Shown: positions 1 through 5,429, counted from the first letter of the stretch. The stretch is DNA of 6,073 nt from Micrococcales bacterium (GCA_023252115.1 JAHEXM010000119.1:1-6073); one strand, 5' to 3'. The notes: a model not told the origin generated them from the sequence alone. A program made the numbers and translations.

Positions 1-1
1 G

Positions 2-496
2 TTCGGTCCTCGTCTGACGTTGACTGCGGGACTCGGTCCTGGGCAAGTTCTTCCCCGTGGGCCAGTTGTGACCATTGGCGACCGATGTGTGATCGGTCAA
101 GGCAACGGAATAGTCGGCATGTCGTCCATCACCATCGGCGACGATGTGTGGACCGGTCACAACGTGTACATCACGGATTTCAATCACGGCTACGAAGATG
201 TCAACGTTCCGCCGGGACTGCAGTTGAGCGCTCCTCGGCCTGTATCGATCGCCGACGGCGTGTGGCTCGGCAACGGGGTGACGGTTGTAGGCGGCGCAAC
301 AATTGGCAAAAACGCGGTGATCGGTGCTGGATCAGTGGTTACCGGCTCGATCCCCAATCATTGCGTTGCGGTCGGAAATCCAGCGCAAGTGATTCGCCGC
401 TACGACTCCCAACGTGGCTGGATTCGCACCCGGCGATCGTCGGAATTGCCCGATGACGTCTCTGCACAGATTCTGGAACGCGCTGCTTCGAGGTGA
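2..496 (+). CDS. Hexapeptide-repeat (LbH) acyltransferase, 5'-truncated by window edge
   Basis: C-terminal 164 residues of an acyltransferase of the left-handed beta-helix (LbH/XAT, maltose/galactoside O-acetyltransferase-like) superfamily; the reading frame is open from base 2, so the true start lies upstream of the window. Hexapeptide repeats are visible as IGDRCVIGQG, ITIGDDVWTGHN and VSIADGVWLGNGVTVVGGATIGKNAVIGAGSVVTGSIP, ending in the family signature VAVGNPAQVIRRYD. The segment TDFNHGYED (His about residue 62 of the visible part) matches the loop that carries the catalytic His in this family. Members transfer an acetyl or other acyl group from acyl-CoA to a sugar or other hydroxyl/amino acceptor, usually as cytoplasmic trimers, and often act in cell-surface polysaccharide synthesis. 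The substrate cannot be read from the sequence. The stop TGA at 494-496 is followed by a 91-bp gap before the preferred start of the next gene. Confidence 0.9.
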   Translation, partial: FGPRLTLTAGLGPGQVLPRGPVVTIGDRCVIGQGNGIVGMSSITIGDDVWTGHNVYITDFNHGYEDVNVPPGLQLSAPRPVSIADGVWLGNGVTVVGGATIGKNAVIGAGSVVTGSIPNHCVAVGNPAQVIRRYDSQRGWIRTRRSSELPDDVSAQILERAASR

Positions 497-587
497 CTCT
501 GCACGCTCTCGACCGGAGCCAGCCGGATCCGCTGTTCGGCTTAACGCGAGTTTTGTGTTTGCCGGGCCCGACATACCGTTTCCTCTA

Positions 588-1784
588 GTGAAACGTACCT
601 GGCGGATTGGCGGCGTCGTGGCTCGTCCAAGTTCATTGATGGGCCCGACGATCGGTGCGGTCTTGGGCCTGATGTTGCTGGGTTCCGTTGCTCCTGGTCC
701 TGCTTCCGCATCTGCGTCGAGCACAGACTCAAGCCCGGCGCAGACACTTACTCAGCCCAGCCCGGTCGGCCAGTCAATAACAAACAGTCGATCATTTCGT
801 CATCGGCCCGTTGATCTGCATGGGCGGGATCTGCGAAAGGCGGACTTATCGCGAATCGACTTGCGCTACGCCGACCTTCGAGGTGCCGACCTAAGGGGCA
901 CCAACCTGCGCGGGCGTGATTTGCGCGGTGCAGTACTTCGCCGCACAAAATTGAATCGCGCAAATCTGCGTGGTGCAGTTTTGACCAATGCCGATCTGCG
1001 TTCTGCACCGATGCGTCGGGCAGTCTTGCGCCGAGCGAATTTGGCAGGTGCCAACCTTGGCCCAATTCACCGAACCCGAACCAAGTTGAGCACTCGCGCA
1101 GCAAACTCCTGCGGCTTGGACTGTCGTGGAGCAAACCTGACCAATGCTGACCTCAACTATGCCAATCTGAGCAGTGCGATTTTCGCATTCGCGAACCTCA
1201 ACGGCGCAACTTTGCGTCACGCGACGCTTTCGTCAGCCGTCTTCTACTCGGCAACCATGCAACGTGCCGACCTGACGAATGCGACCCTAATCGCCACCAT
1301 CTTTGTGGCCGCGAACTTGACCCGGGCGACACTGACGGGTGCCATCATGACGGCTGCCGATCTCTCACTTGCGAATCTCAATAGCGCGATTTTGATCAGT
1401 GCGCACATGCTCGGAGCAACAGCCACGGGTGCGAATTTCCCTTACGCCACGCTAAACGGCGCTTCATTTCTGGGTGCGCAGATATCCGATACGTCTTTCA
1501 TCCATGCCGAAATGGATGGCATGGACTTCACAAGTAGCTATGTGAACAGTCCAGATTTCTCGTCGGCCAGCCTCACGGGCACCAGTTTCGTTGGTGCGAC
1601 ACTCATCAATGGCAACTTCACCGGAAGTGATCTGTCAAACGGCAGTCTTCAGTTCGCGCAGATCTCCTCGTCGAACTTCACCGGTTCCAACCTGACGAAT
1701 ACGGCATTCTTTGGAATCATTCTTAGTGGGCAAATCTATTGCCCTGATGGCGCACTTCGAGGAGTCGGTGACTGCCCGTTCTAA
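588..1784 (+). CDS. Secreted pentapeptide-repeat protein, two-block solenoid
   Basis: About 398 residues from the GTG at 588. Residues 1-41 look like a Sec signal peptide: basic MKRTWR n-region, hydrophobic GAVLGLMLL core, and ASA|SAS cleavage near 41. A Ser/Thr/Pro linker follows to about 75. Residues 76-160 hold 17 pentapeptides of the A(D/N)LRG type, rich in Arg. A 22-residue break at 161-182 contains a CGLDC pair (Cys 175, 179). Residues 183-382 hold 40 uninterrupted pentapeptides, low in charge and rich in Ser/Thr/Asn/Ala. The tail has a second Cys pair (385, 396, motif CPDG...DCPF). Such repeats form a right-handed quadrilateral beta-helix; about 57 repeats imply about 14 coils. The role is unknown, and the basic, exported form argues against a cytoplasmic gyrase-mimic like MfpA/Qnr. 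The frame stays open to a GTG at 414 inside the acetyltransferase gene, but 588 gives a proper signal peptide. No Shine-Dalgarno is seen; TACCGT at 574-579 could be a -10 box for a leaderless transcript. ATG 639 would lose the basic n-region. Confidence 0.88.
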   Translation: MKRTWRIGGVVARPSSLMGPTIGAVLGLMLLGSVAPGPASASASSTDSSPAQTLTQPSPVGQSITNSRSFRHRPVDLHGRDLRKADLSRIDLRYADLRGADLRGTNLRGRDLRGAVLRRTKLNRANLRGAVLTNADLRSAPMRRAVLRRANLAGANLGPIHRTRTKLSTRAANSCGLDCRGANLTNADLNYANLSSAIFAFANLNGATLRHATLSSAVFYSATMQRADLTNATLIATIFVAANLTRATLTGAIMTAADLSLANLNSAILISAHMLGATATGANFPYATLNGASFLGAQISDTSFIHAEMDGMDFTSSYVNSPDFSSASLTGTSFVGATLINGNFTGSDLSNGSLQFAQISSSNFTGSNLTNTAFFGIILSGQIYCPDGALRGVGDCPF

Positions 1785-1855
1785 GAGTTTGACTTCGGGC
1801 AACCAGTTGCTGGAATCACCGAAATCCACGACAGCGAGAACCTCCAGGGCTTTCG

Positions 1856-1874
1856 TGCTCAGCCGTTCTGAGCA
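1856..1874. repeat. Small hairpin downstream of pentapeptide gene
   Basis: TGCTCAG (1856-1862) and CTGAGCA (1868-1874) form a perfect 7-bp stem with loop CCGTT, about 72 bp after the pentapeptide-repeat gene stop. There is no T-tract on either side, so intrinsic termination is only a possibility. It may be an accessory part of the convergent terminator region. Confidence 0.4.
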
Positions 1875-1911
1875 ATCGACAAGATGGCTGTGTTACTGGT
1901 TACCTGACGGT

Positions 1912-1947
1912 TTCAGTCCCACGGTGAAAGATCACCGCGGGACTGAA
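1912..1947. terminator. Long hairpin, likely bidirectional transcription stop between convergent genes
   Basis: TTCAGTCCC (1912-1920) pairs with GGGACTGAA (1939-1947), and inside it CGGTGA (1922-1927) pairs with TCACCG (1932-1937) around an AAGA tetraloop. Only one mismatch (A1921 x C1938) interrupts a 16-position stem. It sits between the rightward pentapeptide-repeat gene and the leftward lipoprotein gene, where a shared terminator is expected. No poly-T follows on either strand, as is common for hairpin terminators in high-GC actinobacteria. A palindromic repeat element is the alternative. Confidence 0.65.
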
Positions 1948-1957
1948 TGTCCCTTGC

Positions 1958-1980
1958 GCCAATGCACTGATGGCACTGGC
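1958..1980 (-). terminator. Hairpin just after the lipoprotein gene
   Basis: GCCAATGC (1958-1965) and GCACTGGC (1973-1980) form an 8-position stem with one mismatch around a 7-nt loop, beginning 8 bp past the stop of the leftward lipoprotein gene. The position suits the first of two tandem stops for that transcript (the second being the long hairpin at 1912-1947). No T-tract is present, so the function is inferred from placement only. Confidence 0.4.
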
Positions 1981-1988
1981 AAGCGGTG

Positions 1989-2192
1989 CTAATGCGCAGT
2001 CAATGTTGCCGTCGGCGTGTGCGTGGGCGTGCGAGTTGCCGTTGCTGTCGGGGAATGGGTCTCGGTCGGCGAGAAAGAGGGCGTTGGCGATGTGCTCGGA
2101 GTGGCAGGTTTGCTGGAACTACAGGCACTGATCGCTAACACGGCGAGTAGGCCGCAAGCCCCGGCGGCGGCAATACGTTTTGCAGATGACAT
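1989..2192 (-). CDS. Very small Thr/Ser/Pro-rich lipoprotein
   Basis: A 67-residue protein beginning MSSAKRIAAAGACGLLAVLA, with a basic start, a hydrophobic core and the lipobox I-S-A-C at residues 21-24. Signal peptidase II would cut before Cys24, leaving a lipid-anchored mature peptide of only 44 residues. The mature part is almost entirely Thr, Ser and Pro (SPTPSFSPTETHSPTATAT and similar), with no recognisable domain, so it looks like a bare extracellular stalk, possibly O-glycosylated. The start is well supported: GGGAG (plus-strand 2197-2201) lies 4 bp upstream of the ATG. The gene converges on the pentapeptide-repeat gene, and no partner is visible. It could be a decayed remnant of a longer lipoprotein that lost its folded domain, but the clean stop and good ribosome-binding site favour a real small gene. 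Confidence 0.7.
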   Translation of the reverse strand: MSSAKRIAAAGACGLLAVLAISACSSSKPATPSTSPTPSFSPTETHSPTATATRTPTHTPTATLTAH

Positions 2193-2203
2193 GAATCTCC
2201 CTC

Positions 2204-2473
2204 AGCATTTCTTAGTGTGCGTACACATTTGCACGAACGAGCTGCCGCGAAATGTACCGGGAACCAACCGCGATACGAGTGTGCGACTTGTTTGTTCTGT
2301 GGGCTTTCTGCCGTGGGTGGGCAGCTTTCAGCGATTGGTGCGGCATGTCGAACCCAACAGGGTCGAATGCAGGACACGATTGCACCTATGGCTCATTTGG
2401 TTCGCTAGTACTCCACCAAACTCTCCACGGCCATTGACGTTTCGCCGTCGCCAATGTTCATCACGCGTTTATC
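2204..2473. other. Intergenic stretch with no recognised gene
   Basis: About 270 bp lie between the lipoprotein ribosome-binding site and the tRNA fragment. Open frames cross it but lack a ribosome-binding site, a domain or convincing protein-like composition. It should carry the lipoprotein promoter, and the sequence immediately downstream of the original tRNA gene if the integration model is right. I found no strong promoter or terminator here; a short CTGCC/GGCAG dyad near 2310 is too weak to call. Confidence 0.5.
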
Positions 2474-2503
2474 GGTGGGCGCAAAGGGACTCGAACCCCT
2501 GAC
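2474..2503 (-). other. tRNA 3'-end fragment: probable integration (att) site
   Basis: Read on the minus strand, this contains a T stem AGGGG (2496-2500), the loop TTCGAGT (2489-2495), the stem partner CCCTT (2484-2488), an acceptor 3' strand TGCGCCC (2477-2483), discriminator A (2476) and CC (2474-2475). Every element of a tRNA 3' end is in register. The matching acceptor 5' strand GGGCGCA and a D arm are absent to the right, so this is not a complete tRNA. Tyrosine integrases commonly cross over in the T-arm part of tRNA genes, and an integrase gene starts nearby. The amino-acid identity cannot be assigned without the anticodon. Confidence 0.8.
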
Positions 2504-2506
2504 CCC

Positions 2507-2612
2507 CCACGAGGGAACAGCCAGTCCCCTCGGTATCAATGGGTTCCGAACAATTTGTGTGCCACGGAGTGACACCAATGGACACGCATGCACGTCAATT
2601 CACCACGAGTGG
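2507..2612 (+). repeat. Three related short direct repeats beside the att site
   Basis: CCACGAGGG (2507-2515), CCACGGAGTG (2562-2571) and CCACGAGTGG (2603-2612) share the core CCACG(G)AG, spaced 55 and 41 bp apart between the att site and the integrase gene. Lambda-type integrases bind short repeated arm sites flanking the core, so these are candidates. The repeats are short and inexact, so chance cannot be excluded. Confidence 0.35.
2510..2532 (-). repeat. Strong hairpin next to the tRNA fragment
   Basis: On the minus strand, CGAGGGGA and TTCCCTCG form an 8-bp stem (one G-U pair in RNA) around the 7-nt loop CTGGCTG. It lies 7 bp from the edge of the tRNA fragment, just inside the proposed element, and overlaps by one base the inverted repeat starting at 2532. 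It could be a protein-binding dyad in the att region or a transcript structure reading out of the element. Confidence 0.45.
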
Positions 2613-2624
2613 AGGATTGATACC
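2532..2624. repeat. 9-bp perfect inverted repeat flanking 75 bp upstream of integrase
   Basis: GGTATCAAT at 2532-2540 recurs as its exact reverse complement ATTGATACC at 2616-2624. The pair lies wholly between the att fragment and the integrase start, so it could be arm-type integrase sites or an operator pair controlling the integrase. The right copy is about 47 bp upstream of the integrase ATG. Confidence 0.4.
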
Positions 2625-2670
2625 TGGTTCGTGAATCTCACCGTTAGACCTTCCGTTGAGGGAGGTCAAC

Positions 2671-3822
2671 ATGGCTAGCGCAAAACGGCGTCGGCGACCA
2701 AACGGTTCTGGCTGGGTGGACCAACTACCGAGTGGTCGCTGGCGCGCGCGATTCAACGGTCCCGATGGCGTCATGCGCGCTGCGGATCAAACGTTCTTCA
2801 CAAGACTGGATGCGCAGGCCTGGCTGGCGCAACAGCAAGATCGCGTTCGGCGGGGCATCTGGATCCCGGACTCACGCGACAATCGAAAGCTAAAGACATT
2901 TGAGAGTTATGCAAACGCTTGGCTCGAGCAGCGCCCCTTGAAACCAAGCACGAAATGGCACTACCGCAAGATTCTGGACAGCAAGCTCATCCCCGCATTC
3001 GGATGTGAAGTAATGCAGTCGATTTCACCGAGTCAAGTGCGGGGCTGGTTTAGCTGTCTCGACAAGGCGCATCCGACAGCAAACGCGCATGCATACGGGC
3101 TCTTGCGAACCATCATGAACACAGCTATCGAAGATGAACTCATCGAGGCGAATCCTTGTCGAATTCGTGGAGCCGGCCGGGCAAAAGTTCAACACAAGGC
3201 GATCCCGGCAACCTTGAGCGAGCTTGACCTAATCGTCGCAGCCATCCCGAGCCGATACAAATTGATGGTGTTGATTGCTGCATGGTGCGGACTACGATTC
3301 GGCGAGCTCGTCGAGCTACGTCGGTCGGATATCGACACAACGAACAGGACGATCTGCGTTGAAAGGGGTGCGTCACTTGCTTTTGGCGAAGTCGTCATAG
3401 GCACGCCAAAGACCGATGCTGGAAGACGTGTGGTCGCGATACCGCCCCACTTGATCGCGGCCTTCGATGCACACTTGAGCACACAAATCGGTCCCGAGCG
3501 TCACGCATTGTTGTTCCCAGCGCGACATGGCGGGACTATGGCGGCATCGACGATGACAAAGGTTTTCAAGCGGGCGTGCCGCAAAGCCGGACGCCCCGAT
3601 CTGACACTGCACATGATGCGACACACCTCCGCCACGATGATTGCGGCCACGGGTTGCACGCTCAAAGACGCCATGATGAGGCTTGGTCACGCCACCCCCA
3701 GCATGGCGCTTCGTTATCAACATAGCCTCGAGGGACGCGACCAGGCGATTGCTGAAGCACTGTCGGAGTTCGCTGCCGCCAAGGCGATCACCCTGCGCGC
3801 GCCATCGATTCACACGCAATGA
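2671..3822 (+). CDS. int: Tyrosine-type site-specific integrase
   Basis: A 383-residue tyrosine recombinase, the normal length for an actinophage or integrative-plasmid integrase. Residues about 8-65 form an N-terminal arm-binding-like segment (GSGWVDQLPSGRWRARFNGPDG, then a helix ending RRGIW). Residues about 75-165 are the SAM-like core-binding domain (TFESYANAWLEQRPLKPSTKWHYRKI...). Residues about 180-360 are the catalytic domain. The full catalytic set is present: Arg209 (CGLRFGEL), Lys247 (GTPKTDAGRR), His314 and Arg317 (HMMRHTSAT), His340 (RLGH) and nucleophile Tyr349 (ALRYQH). The enzyme should therefore be active and integrate or excise the element by cutting and rejoining DNA at att through a covalent 3'-phosphotyrosine. 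The start is ATG 2671, with GGAGG at 2661-2665 five bases upstream; an in-frame TTG at 2656 lies upstream of the ribosome-binding site and is not favoured. The gene starts about 170 bp from the tRNA fragment, its probable target. Confidence 0.95.
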   Translation: MASAKRRRRPNGSGWVDQLPSGRWRARFNGPDGVMRAADQTFFTRLDAQAWLAQQQDRVRRGIWIPDSRDNRKLKTFESYANAWLEQRPLKPSTKWHYRKILDSKLIPAFGCEVMQSISPSQVRGWFSCLDKAHPTANAHAYGLLRTIMNTAIEDELIEANPCRIRGAGRAKVQHKAIPATLSELDLIVAAIPSRYKLMVLIAAWCGLRFGELVELRRSDIDTTNRTICVERGASLAFGEVVIGTPKTDAGRRVVAIPPHLIAAFDAHLSTQIGPERHALLFPARHGGTMAASTMTKVFKRACRKAGRPDLTLHMMRHTSATMIAATGCTLKDAMMRLGHATPSMALRYQHSLEGRDQAIAEALSEFAAAKAITLRAPSIHTQ

Positions 3823-3888
3823 ACCCTTTGGTATCAGTGCAGTCGTGAGAAGGGCTTCTGCTCGAGCGGCGCGACCACTCCGCATCCA

Positions 3889-4572
3889 CTAAACCTCCCA
3901 TCCGGCCTCGAGCATCCACTCACGAACAATCTGTGGGTCCCGGCCGAGGCGCATCGCGATCTCGCGAGGTGAAAGGCGCTCACCTACATCGTGCGCCATT
4001 TCGCGCGCATAGTCATCCAGCCATTGATAAACGGTGGACCGACTCACACCGCACACCTCGGATATTTCGGTGACAGCCATGCCCTTGAAGTGGAGAAGAC
4101 CGACCGTCATTAAGCGTTCGTGAACCGCCTCAGAGTACGAAACCTGGGCCGCTTCCATTAACGCTCGGACATAAGACTCTGTGGCTGCGTCGTTTGGGTA
4201 CAACGCGATACCGCCCCCGAAATCATCGAGCAGTTCCGTTCGCGATGGCTTCGCAACGTACTCGGCCATACCCCAGGCTTGGAGCAAGCGGGCGCCGAGC
4301 GTGCCAGCTTCTACGGTTCCAAAACTCTCAGGGTCCGCACCGACAATTGGCTCCGCGAAGAGTTCGCTTAACTTCTCGTCGGCGAACATCTCTTCGAACT
4401 CTGCCCAGCTATCAACTTCATTCTCGTGGTTGCCGGGGATCGCAGCGTATTCAAATTCGCGTCGCGTCTTCGGGTTTTGCAGCGGGTCGAATGGGTCTAG
4501 CAGGTAACGCTTGACAGTTACAGTGCCGTCGTTGCTCACAAGTATCGCGTCGATCATTTCTATCTCTACCAT
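3889..4572 (-). CDS. Putative regulator with two C-terminal HTH segments and an unrecognised N-terminal region
   Basis: A 227-residue protein I do not recognise as a named family. Residues 1-45 look like beta-rich sequence (MIDAILVSNDGTVTVKRYLL). Residues 50-120 are acidic and helical. Residues 145-192 contain a convincing helix-turn-helix (MAVTEISEVCGVSRSTVYQWLDDYARE, about 165-191). A second HTH-like segment, SPREIAMRLGRDPQIVREWM, fills residues 201-220 up to the C-terminus. The architecture suggests a DNA-binding regulator whose N-terminal half senses a signal or mediates oligomerisation. It converges on the integrase with a 66-bp gap and diverges from the coiled-coil/excisionase cluster. 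Its own promoter contains two identical 17-bp palindromes, so autorepression and control of the divergent genes are plausible. The ATG at 4570-4572 lies 6 bp after a possible -10 TAGGTT, suggesting a leaderless transcript; an internal ATG at residue 6 is the alternative start. Element immunity repressor is inference. Confidence 0.85.
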   Translation of the reverse strand: MVEIEMIDAILVSNDGTVTVKRYLLDPFDPLQNPKTRREFEYAAIPGNHENEVDSWAEFEEMFADEKLSELFAEPIVGADPESFGTVEAGTLGARLLQAWGMAEYVAKPSRTELLDDFGGGIALYPNDAATESYVRALMEAAQVSYSEAVHERLMTVGLLHFKGMAVTEISEVCGVSRSTVYQWLDDYAREMAHDVGERLSPREIAMRLGRDPQIVREWMLEAGWEV

Positions 4573-4578
4573 TTTCTC

Positions 4579-4638
4579 AACCTAGCACACAGTGTCTGAT
4601 TTTCCGACAACTCGTATGGAATGTCTGATTTTCCGACA
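4579..4638 (-). promoter_or_regulatory. Promoter with two identical 17-bp palindromic operators
   Basis: TGTCTGATTTTCCGACA occurs exactly at 4593-4609 and again at 4622-4638, a 29-bp offset. Each copy is an imperfect dyad of form TGTCnGAnnnTCnGACA, with 6 of 8 half-site positions symmetric, as expected for an HTH dimer site. On the minus strand TAGGTT (4584-4579) can serve as a -10 box 6 bp before the double-HTH gene. The proximal palindrome would then fall between -10 and -35 and the distal one just upstream, ideal for repression. The same sites lie 78-123 bp upstream of the divergent coiled-coil gene and could control it too. An alternative is a remnant of transposon-end repeats. Confidence 0.65.
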
Positions 4639-4715
4639 CTGCAAGTGAAACTTTCGCGCCTTGGGCATCCAGCCGATGGGCGCAGCATTTAGGCAGCGGA
4701 AACCATCATGCGCCG

Positions 4716-5174
4716 GTGCCTCGAAATGCAACAGTTCGACGTAAGTCATACCAAGGCCAACCGCCGATGGTCGGCCTGAACCCTTCGCATGCTCCGTCTT
4801 GTTCGGTTCGTCACGAGTTTGGGCCGATATATGAGCCTGACCGCTTTTACCCGCAAACCTTTGGAGCCCCCGTGCTTTCAGAACCAGATCCAGCGGAGGA
4901 ACCGAATATCTCGGCCGCCGCGGCAGAGGAAATACGACTCGAAGAAGAACTATGGCTTGAGCTCGAAGAACAACTGGAGCTCGAGCGCCTCGCGCGCGAT
5001 TTTGAGGGCCTCCATTCCTTGGACGTCTCGGAGATGTGTGGCGGGTATGAGCCACCCGAGCCGGATGCCGTCGCCGAGAGCAAAGGAAACCGCAGCCAGA
5101 AACATCGAAGGCTTCGGGATGCTCGGCGATCACCGTGGAACGAAGATCCCCTGCCATTCGAAAATGAAGGGTGA
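4716..5174 (+). CDS. Acidic coiled-coil hypothetical protein
   Basis: A 152-residue protein of unknown function. The N-terminal third is polar and Pro-rich (GQPPMVGLNPSHAPS). Residues about 58-98 form a Glu/Leu-rich helix (EEIRLEEELWLELEEQLELE) with clear coiled-coil character. Residues 125-140 are a basic patch (KHRRLRDARR), and the tail is acidic (NEDPLPFENEG). No enzyme motif is visible. The GTG at 4716 is the first in-frame start but lacks a ribosome-binding site; ATG 4767 (residue 18) is an alternative with a distant AAGG. The stop overlaps the GTG of the next gene as GTGA, suggesting co-transcription and coupled translation with the excisionase-like HTH protein. It may be an adaptor or dimerising partner, but this is inference. 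The opposite strand also has a long open frame, which I judged to be a shadow because of its Arg/Pro/Ser-heavy content and lack of a ribosome-binding site. Confidence 0.65.
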   Translation: MPRNATVRRKSYQGQPPMVGLNPSHAPSCSVRHEFGPIYEPDRFYPQTFGAPVLSEPDPAEEPNISAAAAEEIRLEEELWLELEEQLELERLARDFEGLHSLDVSEMCGGYEPPEPDAVAESKGNRSQKHRRLRDARRSPWNEDPLPFENEG

Positions 5175-5425
5175 CTGACGACATGAATCCGGGGCCTGAC
5201 GCGCCGGAGCTGCCGGTGGTCAGTACGAAACTAGACGAGCCAGCACTCGAGCCTGAGATCACAATCGCCCAGGCAGCGCAAATCAAGCAAGTTTCGACTC
5301 GGACAATCCGACGTTGGATCGCCCAGGGCTTCCTTCCGGCGTACCGGGTTGGACCTACCCTGGTCCGAATCAAGCGCTGCGACCTGGACAGGTTGGGTTT
5401 CCGCATCCCAGCAGCTGACTGTTAG
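5171..5425 (+). CDS. Excisionase / MerR-like small HTH protein (HTH_17 type)
   Basis: An 84-residue protein with a disordered acidic leader (1-29) and a compact winged HTH at about 31-76. The domain reads ITIAQAAQIKQVSTRTIRRW, then IAQGFLPAYRVG and VRIKRCDLDRLGF. This is the typical pattern of the excisionase/AlpA-like helix-turn-helix family: a TIAQAA helix, recognition helix STRTIRRW, an AYRVG wing and a final R..DLDRL helix. In integrative elements such proteins are often recombination directionality factors that bend att DNA and push the integrase towards excision, or small transcription regulators. Presence in the same element as a complete integrase supports the former, but the genes are not adjacent. 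The GTG at 5171 overlaps the upstream stop; ATG 5183, with GAAGGG 11 bp upstream, is an equally good start and removes only four residues. Confidence 0.85.
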   Translation: MTDDMNPGPDAPELPVVSTKLDEPALEPEITIAQAAQIKQVSTRTIRRWIAQGFLPAYRVGPTLVRIKRCDLDRLGFRIPAADC

Positions 5426-5429
5426 CTGC
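5411..5429 (+). terminator. Short hairpin across the stop codon of the HTH gene
   Basis: GCAGCT (5411-5416) and AGCTGC (5424-5429) form a perfect 6-bp stem around GACTGTT, with the TAG stop (5423-5425) at the loop/stem junction. No T-tract follows, so termination or attenuation between this gene and the next is only a weak suggestion. Confidence 0.25.

Noticed and set aside
414..587. Upstream extension of the pentapeptide-repeat gene to GTG 414
   Set aside because: It would overlap the acetyltransferase by more than 80 bp and bury the signal peptide about 58 residues inside; GTG 588 gives a normal exported protein.
748..1426. Several minus-strand open frames inside the pentapeptide-repeat gene
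   Set aside because: They are by-products of the repetitive codon pattern of the pentapeptide repeats; the apparent repeats in their translations mirror the real gene.
1711..1992. Plus-strand frame over the end of the pentapeptide gene and the hairpin region
   Set aside because: It overlaps a real gene and runs through the terminator-like hairpins, with no start signal or domain.
2474..2560. Complete tRNA gene on the minus strand
   Set aside because: There is no GGGCGCA 5' acceptor strand and no D arm at the proper distance; only the 3' part is present.
2017..2678. Plus-strand frames crossing the lipoprotein antisense strand and the tRNA fragment
   Set aside because: The Val/Gly-rich part is antisense to the lipoprotein, and the RDSNP / LEPLTP-like peptides are typical spurious translations of antisense tRNA T-arm DNA.
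3823..3888. Terminator between the convergent integrase and regulator genes
   Set aside because: Only weak dyads are present (CCCTT/AAGGG with a bulge and long loop, and an 8-bp GCTCGAGC palindrome) with no T-tract; not enough to call.
4582..5406. Long minus-strand open frame of 274 codons opposite the coiled-coil and HTH genes
   Set aside because: It has Arg/Pro/Ser-heavy low-quality composition, no domain and no ribosome-binding site. It runs through the operator repeats and is antisense to a convincing HTH gene. It is a shadow frame of GC-rich DNA.
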